Shown here: piece by piece, positions 27,401 to 36,724 of the stretch
Layout of the letters: every line of letters starts with the position of its first letter
How positions within the stretch are numbered: the first letter of the stretch is position 1
Origin: a virus
Virus record (IMG/VR): IMGVR_UViG_3300034013_000764
Location: 1 to 41,663 of that record
Length of the DNA: 41,663 bases
Reading direction: 5' to 3' (one strand)
Translations under genes and position numbers: made by a program
The notes under the pieces: generated by a model
Told to the model about the DNA's origin: nothing
The model's database searches: none
The model's input: only the letters and a program-made list of their open reading frames with translations

Positions 27401-30304
27401 TTCTACTCTTGCCGCTTCGTCAATAATCTTTGAGTCTTCCTCTTTTAGCTTGAGGGATTCTTTAGCTCTTGGAATGTACCCGCTCTCTTCTGGTCTTATA
27501 GATAGATTCCTTCTAACATCTTGGAATTCTTGACCTGTTAAACCCTCTTTTGTTTGAGCGAATGAACGTGGATCAGCGGCGATCATGTCGTCTTCGGCTT
27601 GATTGCGTGGTGTTTGAACTGGGGAGGGTTGTTTACTGGTTAGATTATATTTTGCTTCTAGTTCTTGAAGGTCTGCACTGTGCTTTGCTATTTGTGCAGT
27701 GTAATCATCAACTGTTCTCTGATACCCTTTTTTTAATTTGCCACTATTTAGGCGTGACATTTTCCCCAAATTTTCAATAAAGTCTATTCCGCTCTTTGCG
27801 TTTTTGATTTTTGACTCTAAATTTTTCTTGTCGAATTCATAGTCTCTTTTTAGTATTCCTTCTCTTGTTAGTTTTTTGTCAGGGTCAATTATTTTGCCGT
27901 CAAGAATCGCCTGTTCATACTGTTTGTGAGCTTCTTTGTTTTGCGATTGCATTTTAGAAAAAGCATCGTTTTGTTCCTTTATAGACCGATTTGATTGTCT
28001 TTTGCCTTCAAGTCCTCTCCCCCCTAGTAATTGAGCCTGAAAAGCTGTGTCGTAATCGCTAGGAAATCCATTTTCTGTAGCAAATTGCGTAAAGTTTTTC
28101 TCTTTAATTTGACTTGTCTCAGTCGCTTTGCCTGTTTCCGTTTCAACTGGTGAGGGTTGTTTACCAGTCGGCTGACCCCCCGCTTTACCTGTTTGCGCAT
28201 CGGGAATTATGGGATTCTGTGTTTTTGGAGCATCGGGAATTATTGGCTTTTTAGGTATAGTCTCCTTTAGCTTAATATTACTTGTCTTTGTCTTTTCATC
28301 TTCAACTTGTTGGGCAACGGAATTACGTGTTTGTTCTATTAAGTTTCTCAATTCAGCATCGTCAACACCTAAGCGATTTTTCAGAGCCTCTCTAATTCGA
28401 GCTCTTTCTTCCAGCTGGCTTTTTGTTTTTTCTCCTTGCCCGCCTAACGCCCTACTTGAGAATTTTGGTTTACGTCCTAATTCATATAAAGCTCTCTGCT
28501 CTTTGCTCGCAAAAGTCAAAGTAACAGAATCACCATTTCCAATGGTTCTGTTTTGCGTGAGCGATTTGTAGCGCAGCAATTCATCCAACACGTCCGCTTT
28601 ACCTGTGCTATCTTGCTTTAATGGAATTTGGTTATCGAACAATGAGCCTGTGGGGGTACTGGGAGGCTGCTGAGGCGTGTTTGAAGAATTCACAAACTCC
28701 GAATCGGCCGACTTATTGGGTTGAAAAGGAGCCGATCTTTGAGAATTAAGAATTTCATCTAATTGTTTTCTAGCTTCAGCCGTGTTTGATGTTTGATCTA
28801 TCTTTAATTTCTCAGCTAGTAAAATCCTTTTTTGTTCGTTTGCATCGTAAATCTGCTTTTGCAGTACCTGAATTTGTGCTTCCTTGTCTGGTAAATCTGA
28901 CTTTTGAAGCTCTTGAATCTTTTGCTTACTTAAACTAATGAATTGATTGTATTGACTAATACCAGCTTTCTTTTCTGTTTTGGGTTTTTCTCCTAGCAGT
29001 TCCCTGATTGAACTTGTTCTGGTTGCAGCATTTGCCTCAGTCTTAGGCATTTCAGGGAGTTTGATTTGTCCTTTTAAGGCTTTACCAGCTAAATCACCCG
29101 CTCCACGTAATGCACCAGCACTTACAAAATCACCAGCTGCATTAATGGCTAATTGACTTGGCAACTGTGATAATGCTTGTTCTTTGGTCAATGCTCCTGA
29201 GTCAACTTGTGAAAGCAAATCGCTTCCAGTTTGTAATGCGCTTAATCCTGCGTCTTGGACTCCCTCTTTTATGGCTGCGCCTGCAATTTTTTTGACAACT
29301 GAAGGGGCTCCAGCTTTTGCAAGTGTTTTAATTGTTGAAGCAGCGGCGTTCCTTGCTAATGCACCCTCAGGGGCAATCATGAAGGGAATAGATTCACCTG
29401 TAAGTCCAGTGCCACCAGCAACAATAGGGTTTTGATTTTGCAACATTTGGACTTGAGGACTTTCTTGAACATCCTGATTTACCCCTTGAAGATAATCACC
29501 AGCATATTTTAATAGCCCTGGCTTTTCTGGTTGATAGCCTACTTGTTTCATTAAGTTTTCAGGAGCTGAAAGAATTTGCCCAGCGGTTCTAACCAATGGA
29601 GCTCCACCACCTTGATAAATTGCGGCTGCTTTGGCTGCTATTGGCAATGCTTGTGCTTGAATTGAAGGCTGTCCACCTATCGCCCTAGTGAGTTCATTCC
29701 CTTTAAATGATGCGCTCTCAATTGGATTCATCCCCCCTGTTTTGTCAAGGAATTGAGTAACTTTTTTTGCTTCTCCAAATACTAATTCTTTATTTTTTGA
29801 TTCAATTTGCTTTCTTGCAGAATTTAAAGCGTCTTGAATTTCATTGTCATCAAATGAATTGGAATCTCTTAATTGCTTCTCAAATTGAGTTAAAGCTTCT
29901 TTCCCTTGCCTGTCTAAATCTAATCTGGCTGAATCAATGCTTTTAGCTTCTTCGCTTGCAATTCTATTAACTATTTTGTTTTTATCTGAAAGCTTGCTTG
30001 CTAGTCCTTGAGAAGCTAATTGATTTTCTTTTTGGGCTAGACCTCTAGCTTGTTGTCCTGAAACTCTGCCTGAAACGCTTTGGAATAAATCATTTGCATC
30101 TAAAACATTATTTCTATTAGGAATTATTGATTGAGCGGCCTGAATTGACTTAAGCTGATTTACATCTGCACGGTTTGACAATCCACTAATAATGTCTTGA
30201 GCCCCTGAAAGGCCACGGCTGAACAATCCCCCCATTGCATCTTCTATTCTGGGAATTCCCGCTTTTTTTACAATTGCTTGATTTGGAATATAGCCTTGAG
30301 TCAT
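24440..30304 (-). CDS. Giant internal virion / DNA ejection protein
   Basis: A 1,954-residue protein, 14% of the genome. The N-terminus is Gly/Ala/Gln-rich. Residues of about 400-1,150 are charged coiled coil broken by Pro/Thr linkers (KQPSPVETETGKATE; KPIIPDAPKTQNPIIPDAQT). Hydrophobic stretches occur near 235, 1,248 (FNPFAGILGAKGIGELVSF) and 1,635 (IGYLGYGTLIGGTGFLTGTG). Such proteins in podoviruses are packed inside the head and form a trans-envelope channel for DNA entry. I see no clear lytic transglycosylase motif. Confidence 0.7.
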   Translation of the reverse strand: MTQGYIPNQAIVKKAGIPRIEDAMGGLFSRGLSGAQDIISGLSNRADVNQLKSIQAAQSIIPNRNNVLDANDLFQSVSGRVSGQQARGLAQKENQLASQGLASKLSDKNKIVNRIASEEAKSIDSARLDLDRQGKEALTQFEKQLRDSNSFDDNEIQDALNSARKQIESKNKELVFGEAKKVTQFLDKTGGMNPIESASFKGNELTRAIGGQPSIQAQALPIAAKAAAIYQGGGAPLVRTAGQILSAPENLMKQVGYQPEKPGLLKYAGDYLQGVNQDVQESPQVQMLQNQNPIVAGGTGLTGESIPFMIAPEGALARNAAASTIKTLAKAGAPSVVKKIAGAAIKEGVQDAGLSALQTGSDLLSQVDSGALTKEQALSQLPSQLAINAAGDFVSAGALRGAGDLAGKALKGQIKLPEMPKTEANAATRTSSIRELLGEKPKTEKKAGISQYNQFISLSKQKIQELQKSDLPDKEAQIQVLQKQIYDANEQKRILLAEKLKIDQTSNTAEARKQLDEILNSQRSAPFQPNKSADSEFVNSSNTPQQPPSTPTGSLFDNQIPLKQDSTGKADVLDELLRYKSLTQNRTIGNGDSVTLTFASKEQRALYELGRKPKFSSRALGGQGEKTKSQLEERARIREALKNRLGVDDAELRNLIEQTRNSVAQQVEDEKTKTSNIKLKETIPKKPIIPDAPKTQNPIIPDAQTGKAGGQPTGKQPSPVETETGKATETSQIKEKNFTQFATENGFPSDYDTAFQAQLLGGRGLEGKRQSNRSIKEQNDAFSKMQSQNKEAHKQYEQAILDGKIIDPDKKLTREGILKRDYEFDKKNLESKIKNAKSGIDFIENLGKMSRLNSGKLKKGYQRTVDDYTAQIAKHSADLQELEAKYNLTSKQPSPVQTPRNQAEDDMIAADPRSFAQTKEGLTGQEFQDVRRNLSIRPEESGYIPRAKESLKLKEEDSKIIDEAARVEATLKISETRAEKVKDRLKKVMAEGETLEVQVPKGEEGVLSPLAGKEVTITIYGKNLKVYSEEEKELLDKLQKKQAEFKEKNPDLFTSKGTSESEDVLSIQTENLDTRIDFDYTTKDKQKLGLEFLRNDLQYKISLAESKVLRNKISNDILTADRLRDLVSDTDRTAIFQRKKGGETRQLKEELTPEEQARAEKFEGIQKKIKEVEDNPASLLEERNKELRSKLNEGIFNSDKLLSQILDVAKGKSKNKLPEGTEAGQELIKENFRKRELTFGFNPFAGILGAKGIGELVSFMNNPSFFVDGVIGSIGLKRGWSEILPKFAGNNKKLSAFTQQAGDLADSMIGTQRFIREQFQLSKNPRVKEFIGQYEALNGKLALARTAINTLFTKEDVSKIREIFNEFSTSEITRMLKDGDIEGVADVDLLEIIRSLNKVKKQKQDLIKNYQKEFTGRDFNNLKALLAMESPEIANNPFIDGANKLALKVALFNRVSSTLLTLTDPILKNSLLQNGNPARIVEGYLRAVTDRNSKLFKAFEAGKTGTYLDDTSGFKIGNVDFFKFGTEYAQDVTLFAQAKKFEADWFKQTKEKIDIVKNFDVMTPEGAEFAMRWNKISQMAFGVGEGYLDKMNIQSSTALKGFLSLQSENMRFQGMLNRAIRNKDYSSIIGYLGYGTLIGGTGFLTGTGPIGFLLKTALNQFEPEQREKIIDTIDQLNFANKLLKLQIGDKLRLGTLNFRDEESLVKTIETAFKQDDEGKLFLVEVAKRFPRSLEKGLKQISNGNTLDGAVTIAKATPYISGLGTLADVLSKVKTGEPLKVWTRENDKLEEYFKSPEWQDALGTTLGAKNIKRASKLKDELAESVSGQEIIKVGKKYKLKEPNPKAKTRIEGLLNVLEEDRYQIPNVHYSRNEIMDDVLESAYKKKARQEKQKGEYSNPLTEEYVQARTAKELIRVYSLMKPEDRLKAKKLIQSASSKSKDRTKYREVLARLTVN

Positions 30305-30307
30305 GTC

Positions 30308-31426
30308 CTACCTCTTTAAAACTGGACTGTAATTAAAGATGATGGCTGGTTTTTGCTTGGGTTGAGAAGATGGTGCGTTCCCTTTTGTTCTGACTGTGTT
30401 TGTTACTGTCTCCCCTTTTTCGTTCACGCTTGAAACTGAATTGCTGAAAGTTGGAGCATTTACATTTTCTCTATATGCTCTTCCACTGTCTAACGTGTTC
30501 TGGAACATCAAAGGTTGATACTGGTTTCTAATGTCCAGATTCTTGATTTGTGATTCTATTTGTTTAATCTTTAGCGGATTGATTTCTGTTTCAAGCTCAG
30601 TTAGTAATTTGTCACGCTTAAGCGTGTATTCTCTGTGCTTCTTATTAAATTCAATATCATTTGTTAGTTTTTCAAGTTCAAGCGGTTGTTTCTTTTGGTT
30701 ATAGCTATTTGTTTGGTCTTTGTAATAGTCATCATTTGCGGCTTTTAATGCGGCTGCGACTCCTCCCCTTTGAGTGAGATAAACAGTTCCATTAGTCCTA
30801 AGCCAATCTTGTATATAAGCCTGTTTATCAGAACCTTCAGGCTGAGCTTGAGGATTATTCCCCATTACGTTTAACCCCTGAGCCAAAGAATTAGCCTGAA
30901 TTACTTTGTTTGTTTTATCAACACTATCAGGTGACATAGCACTTGAATAATTGACTCTTGCATCTTGAGCATTTCCCGCCCCTTCTGCTAGTTGTTGCTT
31001 TCCTGAAAGTCCAAGGCTTTGAGGTGCAATATAAGTGCTTCTATTGGCAGCGGGATTATTAAACTTTTCACCAGAAGGAGCAAAGCTGAATCCTCCGCCT
31101 TCTTTGGGTATTGGTGTTAAATATTCGCCTTGTGCTGCGGGTGCTCCCCTAACTCCTAAATCCATTAAAGCACTTTTAGCAAGCCCCTGTTTAGCTGGTT
31201 GCTGGGTACTATTGCCCATCATTTGCTCTAAGATTTTTGCGTTTCTGTCGTAAAGCCTGTTTTCTTTGTTTTCTGCTAAATCCGAATTGAATTGGGCTAA
31301 TTGTTTTTGTCTTTCAAATTCGGCCTCTTGTTGCAATTGAAGTAATTGTCTTCTTTGCCTTGGGCCAAACATATTCTCGCCAAGTTGAGAACCAATTTGA
31401 AGCCCTTGAAGAATTCCTTGTGACAT
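30308..31426 (-). CDS. Probable internal virion protein B
   Basis: A 372-residue protein starting at ATG 31426, which overlaps the previous stop as TAATG; an in-frame upstream extension is rejected. After a short Gly/Leu start (GILQGLQIGSQLGENMFG) comes a helical Gln/Asn-rich body with coiled coil (PLELEKLTNDIEFNKKHREY). Its place between a Gly-rich virion protein and the giant ejection protein matches the three-gene ejection sets of P22-like phages. Confidence 0.6.
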   Translation of the reverse strand: MSQGILQGLQIGSQLGENMFGPRQRRQLLQLQQEAEFERQKQLAQFNSDLAENKENRLYDRNAKILEQMMGNSTQQPAKQGLAKSALMDLGVRGAPAAQGEYLTPIPKEGGGFSFAPSGEKFNNPAANRSTYIAPQSLGLSGKQQLAEGAGNAQDARVNYSSAMSPDSVDKTNKVIQANSLAQGLNVMGNNPQAQPEGSDKQAYIQDWLRTNGTVYLTQRGGVAAALKAANDDYYKDQTNSYNQKKQPLELEKLTNDIEFNKKHREYTLKRDKLLTELETEINPLKIKQIESQIKNLDIRNQYQPLMFQNTLDSGRAYRENVNAPTFSNSVSSVNEKGETVTNTVRTKGNAPSSQPKQKPAIIFNYSPVLKR

Positions 31427-32142
31427 TATCTTCCACCCCCCGTATATGCTCCAATGGCGCTTGAACCAAGTCCACCAAGTACACCCACCGCTGTTTGCCA
31501 TGGTGCGGGCTGCATACGGGCTTGCATTCTCAATTGAGCATTTGTGTTAGCTGCATTGGAATATGTTTGCCCCATATTGTTATAAGTGCTAGCTCCACCA
31601 GCTCCGAGTCCAGCCACATTCTGATTAACCATTCCAGGATTTGCGCTACCTGCAAGTACTGCATAAGGCTGATAGAACATGTTGTATCTATCTTGATTTC
31701 TTTGAACCACTCTTTGACGAGCGGCTTCTCTCATGTTCTGAGCATCATAAGACAATGACTTACCGAATTGCCCAGCATAATAGCCACCTTTAGAACTAGC
31801 ACGCCCAGCGGGCCCTAAATCACCTTGTAGATTGTTTATTTGAGATTTTATAAAGTCATTTACTTGAACATCTGTATTTTGCTGTTCAGCATTTACATCA
31901 TTGTCAAAATTGTTTGCACTGTCAAGATAATCGCTTAATCCCTTTTGTATTCTAGGGTCAGCATTTACACTAGTCTTGATTTGCTTAGTAGTAGGATCAA
32001 AGCTGCTAAAGGTTGAACCAAAACCGCCTGAATCATAATTTTGACTAGTTGGTGTGTATTTCTCTTGATACGCTAAAGCCTCTCTCTGGGCGTTTATTGC
32101 TTGGCTTGGATCTACTTGTGGTGCTTTTTTCTTACTACCCAT
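31426..32142 (-). CDS. Probable internal virion protein A
   Basis: A 238-residue Gln/Asn/Ala-rich protein. GPAGRASSKGGYYAGQFGKS lies in the middle, and the C-terminus is Gly-rich and weakly hydrophobic (WQTAVGVLGGLGSSAIGAYT), consistent with a membrane-interacting ejection protein. It is the first of three consecutive ejection-type genes. Confidence 0.6.
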   Translation of the reverse strand: MGSKKKAPQVDPSQAINAQREALAYQEKYTPTSQNYDSGGFGSTFSSFDPTTKQIKTSVNADPRIQKGLSDYLDSANNFDNDVNAEQQNTDVQVNDFIKSQINNLQGDLGPAGRASSKGGYYAGQFGKSLSYDAQNMREAARQRVVQRNQDRYNMFYQPYAVLAGSANPGMVNQNVAGLGAGGASTYNNMGQTYSNAANTNAQLRMQARMQPAPWQTAVGVLGGLGSSAIGAYTGGGR

Positions 32143-32182
32143 TATCTCAATCCTCGTTGGAAAAAGCCTGTATTGTTAATGC

Positions 32183-32875
32183 TCATTTTAATTTGAATCT
32201 ATACTGGGAATATCTTGTTATCTTGCCGTTATAAACACTACTATCAAGCTGTTTAATCGAGCGAAAACCTTTGTTTGTGGAGCCTATAAGCTCAAGTAGC
32301 TTCTTGCTTTTCTCATCTGCTGCAATTGCAAATAGATATTTATAGCCTTCTGCGCCTAGGTCTGAAAATAATTGGTCTTTGACTTTAAGCCATTTACGGA
32401 CTTTAGCAACGCTATTTATTCCATTTTCAACAAAAGGGAAATCTGCGCTTAAACTAAATCCTTTTTCTCTTTCGGTTATTAATAAGGCTGAAACTATCTC
32501 ACTCCCATCTAGCATAAAGTGAATAGCTTTGTTGTATTCCCTGATCCATTCGTTCAAAATACTTCTTGGATGCCTAACCACAATCTCATATTGCTCTTCT
32601 ACTGGTAATTCCTCCCAGTTTTTCAAACACATATTTCGAATAACTTTAGCTTCGGTTGCGTTTTGTGGCTTAGGAACCTTCATTTTGATTGCGGCTTGTT
32701 CAAAAAATCTGCCATCATCAAGGGTCCTAAAATATAGCTTACCAATGTTTATCAGGTTTTGACGTGATAGCCTAGGTATATCTTTTTCAGGGACAAATAA
32801 ACCAACTGTTAAAACCTTTTTTGGCCTTAATTCAATTGGAATTACGTTACTTATTTCAAGTTCGCCTATCGCCAT
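32183..32875 (-). CDS. Structural-operon protein with GNAT-like layout
   Basis: A 230-residue alpha/beta protein. The C-terminal half (AIHFMLDGSEIVSALLITER through EGYKYLFAIAADEKSKKLLE) has the strand-helix order of an acetyltransferase-like fold, as in some podovirus internal or assembly proteins, but no acetyl-CoA loop (Q/RxxGxG/A) is visible. The N-terminus is basic. Role unclear; it overlaps the adaptor gene by 10 bases. Confidence 0.5.
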   Translation of the reverse strand: MAIGELEISNVIPIELRPKKVLTVGLFVPEKDIPRLSRQNLINIGKLYFRTLDDGRFFEQAAIKMKVPKPQNATEAKVIRNMCLKNWEELPVEEQYEIVVRHPRSILNEWIREYNKAIHFMLDGSEIVSALLITEREKGFSLSADFPFVENGINSVAKVRKWLKVKDQLFSDLGAEGYKYLFAIAADEKSKKLLELIGSTNKGFRSIKQLDSSVYNGKITRYSQYRFKLK

Positions 32876-33588
32876 ACTACAAAATCCCTCTGGTTTAATC
32901 CGTCTTGTGCTGGGAAATAAGCCTCCCCTTGCAATTCTTGTGAATTGCCTTGACCGATATACTTCATCTTGCTGTTATGGCTATATTGCTCTGTATATCC
33001 ATCAATCAAACCAAATGACATAAGCATCATTTCATACAGCTTATCTTCTAACCATAAATCGCCCTCTTGAACACATTTAGTGGCTAAATTTGCAGTTAAA
33101 GTTTCAGCTCTAACATTTTGGAAACCTTCAATTGTGTATACAGCATCAGGAATTCCAACAAATGCCAGCTTCTTGATTTGTTGATTAGTTGTTGACTTAA
33201 TCCACCATTGATAAGGCCTGCCAGATGGAATCAAATCAGCATCAGGATAACGATTAAGCACATCAGCTTCAGAAACATAATTGACTATCCAAGGTGCGCT
33301 ATTAGCTATGTTAATAACCCTTAAGTCCATTTCAACAATTTGATTAGGATCAAAAGTCAAAGAATATTCATTTACTCCGATTGCAGTAGTTACAGTAAAT
33401 AACTGTCTGAAATCTTCCTTTTTCATCAAAGCTAGTTCTTTGTACAGCCTTGCGAATTCTGTTTTTAGAGTGGTGATATCTTTGTCAACATTTCCAATTG
33501 CATCAAATTGAGAAGCAGTAAGAGGGCTTTTGCCTAGCCCCCCTCTACCTCTTGCACTATTAATAATTGATAGTACGGTTGAAACCAT
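32866..33588 (-). CDS. Probable head-to-tail adaptor / connector
   Basis: A 240-residue protein. The N-terminal helical part (SARGRGGLGKSPLTASQFDA; KEDFRQLFTV) is followed by beta strands and a helical pair ending in VVWR. Length and position after the coat and decoration genes fit a portal-tail adaptor ring like P22 gp4 or T7 gp11. No catalytic motif. Confidence 0.55.
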   Translation of the reverse strand: MVSTVLSIINSARGRGGLGKSPLTASQFDAIGNVDKDITTLKTEFARLYKELALMKKEDFRQLFTVTTAIGVNEYSLTFDPNQIVEMDLRVINIANSAPWIVNYVSEADVLNRYPDADLIPSGRPYQWWIKSTTNQQIKKLAFVGIPDAVYTIEGFQNVRAETLTANLATKCVQEGDLWLEDKLYEMMLMSFGLIDGYTEQYSHNSKMKYIGQGNSQELQGEAYFPAQDGLNQRDFVVWR

Positions 33589-33590
33589 GA

Positions 33591-34349
33591 TTAGTTAGGA
33601 TCTAAAGCTAAAGATGCAAGTAAACGAAGAGAACCAGCTACAGTACCACCGACACCAGCTTGAACCACTGTGGCAACAATCACATCATTTTTAATGACAC
33701 GAATCTTGCCTGATCCAACTGCACCAATACCAGCATCATTAAGCTTGTCACCTGGTGCTGAAGCTTGACCATTACGGTAAGAAACCGCAGTGTTAACAAC
33801 ACCCCAATTGGAGTCTGTAACAATGGCAGTATCGGAAGTGATTGTAATTACAACCCTTTGAACTCCATTAATTAGGATGATGTCTCCTACGATGAAATCT
33901 CTCGTAAAGGAAGTTCCAACGCCTGTAACGTTAGGAGAGGCAGAAGCCGTGGTTACAGTACCTGGATACTTAATCAAACCTCCAAATGCTGGGCGGAATT
34001 GGAACGAAACACCAATTCCGGAAGATGCTTGAATCCCTTCAGCGGGCAAAACACCAGCCAAATTAGCGTAGTTATTGGTATTACTTCCGGGGGTAACCGT
34101 AATTCCCACACCTGGATTAATTGTTCCTACTGTTCTAGTTGTAGGAGCTGCCCAAGTAGTACGGGTAATACCAAGGGTTATTAATGGAGATGCGGTTAAA
34201 CCTGCGTTAATTGCTGCGCCTGATACCTGAGCGAAAGTATTAAGAACGTCTAAAGTTCCACTTCTACGAACAGTAATACTGGCAGTTGATGCAGCTGTAG
34301 CATTTAGCAAGGTTGCATCAGTTGGAAACCATCCTTGTTCAGTTGACAT
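33591..34349 (-). CDS. Beta-rich virion protein (decoration or tail)
   Basis: A 252-residue, Thr/Ala/Val/Gly-rich protein with little Lys. GTVTTASASPNVTGVGTSFT, then DFIVGDIILINGVQRVVI and ITSDTAIVTD are the repeating elements of a small beta domain common in phage tail and capsid proteins. Either head decoration or tail structure is possible. ATG 34349 overlaps the previous stop (TAATG). Confidence 0.6.
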   Translation of the reverse strand: MSTEQGWFPTDATLLNATAASTASITVRRSGTLDVLNTFAQVSGAAINAGLTASPLITLGITRTTWAAPTTRTVGTINPGVGITVTPGSNTNNYANLAGVLPAEGIQASSGIGVSFQFRPAFGGLIKYPGTVTTASASPNVTGVGTSFTRDFIVGDIILINGVQRVVITITSDTAIVTDSNWGVVNTAVSYRNGQASAPGDKLNDAGIGAVGSGKIRVIKNDVIVATVVQAGVGGTVAGSLRLLASLALDPN

Positions 34350-35050
34350 TATTTATTTTCCTTTAATTTTGCGGGGGTGAATTCTTTTTTGAGTTCATCG
34401 TATTCAGCCTTGCTAAGTGAATCTTCAGGAATTTCAGGATAAGCACCTTCTCCTGCTAATGCCTTTATAAGAGCAAGTTTATAAGTTGAATATTCAAGTC
34501 CAACTCCATTAAAATTACTCACAAAAGCTTCACGAAAATTGACATCATCCTTGGGAATTTGCTTGCCTGTAATTTTGTCTCTGTAAAAGTTACAAACCAT
34601 TGCTTTTTCTTTATAAAGCCCGATTTGTTTTTTGATTGAATCAATCAACCTTTTAGAAATAAATTCATCTATTTCAATTTGGGTGCGGGCTCCTTCTTTT
34701 TTAAAATCAAGACGATTCCCGCATAAACCGAACCAAAAAGGACGAATCACTTTTACATATTCACGGACTTCAGGAGCTAAACAATTCCAATAAGATTCAA
34801 AACCTGCATGGCTGTATACGATATATAGATTGTCTGGAGTCCTTATTAAACACTCATCAGCCCATAAACGCTTCGCCTGAGCGTCTGCTAAGCGGTATTT
34901 CTCACTATTCGGCTTATCAGAATGCTTTACTCTCTGAATTACAGCATGTGTATAATGCTCAATATCAGTAGGTTTAAGGCGAACTGTGGCAGTTGAATCG
35001 AGTGAGATCGCTTTGAGTTCTTCAGGTTGAAAGGGCTTAATGTCTAACAT
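34349..35050 (-). CDS. Hypothetical structural-operon protein
   Basis: A 233-residue alpha/beta protein directly downstream of the coat gene (VYSHAGFESYWNCLAPEVRE; YVKVIRPFWFGLCGNRLDFK). No family recognised. The C-terminus is a charged helix (SKAEYDELKKEFTPAKLKEN). Possibly assembly-related, by position only. Confidence 0.65.
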   Translation of the reverse strand: MLDIKPFQPEELKAISLDSTATVRLKPTDIEHYTHAVIQRVKHSDKPNSEKYRLADAQAKRLWADECLIRTPDNLYIVYSHAGFESYWNCLAPEVREYVKVIRPFWFGLCGNRLDFKKEGARTQIEIDEFISKRLIDSIKKQIGLYKEKAMVCNFYRDKITGKQIPKDDVNFREAFVSNFNGVGLEYSTYKLALIKALAGEGAYPEIPEDSLSKAEYDELKKEFTPAKLKENK

Positions 35051-35068
35051 GTGTTTTATTTGTAAGGG

Positions 35069-36046
35069 TTAATTCAGCACGGATGCTGGCCTGCCGTTGA
35101 GATTTAGGTAGTTCATGTATACACCAGCTTCATCACGGCCTCTAGTGACACCGTAAAGAATGGTTGCGTAATCGGCTTCAGCACCGTCCATTAATGGGAT
35201 GGTTTCGTTAGTGGCTTTGTATTGGAGGCCCATTCCTAAGAAGATTGGATCAGCTCCATTGCCTACCATTACAGCCTGATAAGGTGCTGAACCAGCTCTA
35301 TTAATTGGCAAACCATCAGGACTACCACCGTAAGAAGTAGGAATTGGCTTAGCGCCGTTTACTGTTTCTTGGATATAGCCTTTAATGAAGTTATTTGCGC
35401 CTGTTTGTCCAATATGATCCCATCTTCTGATTTGGTCTTCTAGTTTGTAAGATGAGTAAACTTCAGGCGTGCACAAGTCATAGATTTGATAATTTCTGAC
35501 ATCCATTCCGTTATTTTGAAAAACGTTTAAGGCGTTGACAATATCGGCACTAGTTCTTGAAGTGGTTCCATCACCTAAAGAACGGCTAAAGGTGGGGAAT
35601 ATTGCATAAATATCTTGTTCCATTGCACGAGCCAAAGCGTTAGCATTTGCAGCTGCATTGGATTGAGCATCATAGGTAGATGTTTGAGCTTTTGCTCTTC
35701 TAGTAGTACCAACACCGACTTCTTTGAATCTGTTTACAAATAAGTCGATAAGTTCATAGGTACGAGTTTGAAGATTAACAGGGCTGTTTTCTGATCTATC
35801 TGTTGCAGTTACTGGGCGTTCTTTACGTATTGTGTAACGTTGACCTTTCATAATTGATCCTGCGCTTGCTTCAATCTTGCGGAGGACAATAGGCCTATCA
35901 GGATTTGATTTTGTGCTTGAACCTGGTGCGGTGAATTCTTTACCGAACAGGAGAGTCTCATCACCAAGAAAACTTAAAGTAGTTCCGCTCAAAAGCTGGA
36001 AAGCTACGTTAGCTTGATTTGTTGTGTTATTAAGGGGGTATGACAT
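35069..36046 (-). CDS. Major capsid protein
   Basis: A 325-residue protein downstream of the scaffold, forming the capsid shell. The composition (Ala/Asn/Gly-rich, few Cys) and segments such as ANALARAMEQDIYAIFPTFS, DLCTPEVYSSYKLEDQIRRW and the C-terminal ATILYGVTRGRDEAGVYMNY fit an HK97-fold coat protein of podoviruses. The start ATG 36046 lies 27 bases after the scaffold stop. Confidence 0.75.
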   Translation of the reverse strand: MSYPLNNTTNQANVAFQLLSGTTLSFLGDETLLFGKEFTAPGSSTKSNPDRPIVLRKIEASAGSIMKGQRYTIRKERPVTATDRSENSPVNLQTRTYELIDLFVNRFKEVGVGTTRRAKAQTSTYDAQSNAAANANALARAMEQDIYAIFPTFSRSLGDGTTSRTSADIVNALNVFQNNGMDVRNYQIYDLCTPEVYSSYKLEDQIRRWDHIGQTGANNFIKGYIQETVNGAKPIPTSYGGSPDGLPINRAGSAPYQAVMVGNGADPIFLGMGLQYKATNETIPLMDGAEADYATILYGVTRGRDEAGVYMNYLNLNGRPASVLN

Positions 36047-36073
36047 TTTTTGATTAAAAAGTAGTAAGGATGT

Positions 36074-36724
36074 TTAGAAACTACTCATCAAATCCCTTAT
36101 GTGTTGCGGGTCTTTCTGGCTCCAATAGTTCACATAATTGTTTAAATAATTTTTGTGCTCTGGATTGGTACTCATTTGATAACCAGTGATTTGCGAGCCG
36201 TCCATTTTAGGAAATGATTGAGTTTGACCTGAATTTGCCCCTGGTGAATATCCCTGACTTAAATTGGCTCCAAGTGGTGGAGCATCTGCCTGCTTACTCC
36301 CGAAATGAGAACTGATTATTTTTGCTGCTTCTTCAATGTTTCCATTTCTCCAAGCTGCATCAGCTGCTTCGGCCTTATTTCTAACATTTGGATCTCTGTC
36401 AACACTCATCGCTTCATAGAGTGAAATGGCTTGTGCATAGTTTGAAAAACCATGCTGGGCGGCTTCTTTATCCATCAATTGAGTACGCAAATCTTTCACT
36501 TGTTGACTCAGTTGTTGAACTGGATCAAGCTGATTTTCCTGACTGGGTTGAAATCCTTGTTGAATCTTTTGGTAAAAATCAACGGCTGGAGCTGTTTTTT
36601 GCTCATAAGCGCTAATTTTTTCTTCAAAAGTTTTATTAAGGCGGGCTTCTATATCGGCGACTGTTTCTTGAGGAGCTTGAGTCTCTTCATTTAAGTCAAG
36701 GGGGGCGTAGTATTCACTGTCCAT
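36074..36724 (-). CDS. Scaffolding protein
   Basis: A 216-residue acidic protein rich in Gln and Glu. It has a predicted coiled coil (about 20-95; VADIEARLNKTFEEKISAYE, VQQLSQQVKDLRTQLMDKEA), a Pro/Gly/Gln linker and a helical C-terminus that would contact the coat protein. Gene order portal-scaffold-coat is canonical. No protease motif is seen, so it is probably removed or recycled intact. Confidence 0.75.
   Translation of the reverse strand: MDSEYYAPLDLNEETQAPQETVADIEARLNKTFEEKISAYEQKTAPAVDFYQKIQQGFQPSQENQLDPVQQLSQQVKDLRTQLMDKEAAQHGFSNYAQAISLYEAMSVDRDPNVRNKAEAADAAWRNGNIEEAAKIISSHFGSKQADAPPLGANLSQGYSPGANSGQTQSFPKMDGSQITGYQMSTNPEHKNYLNNYVNYWSQKDPQHIRDLMSSF

Noticed and set aside
28209-28571. 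A 120-residue plus-strand hydrophobic open frame inside the giant ejection gene
   Set aside because: Many similar plus-strand frames lie opposite this gene; they arise from its Lys/Glu/Gln-rich codons read in reverse and lack ribosome-binding sites.
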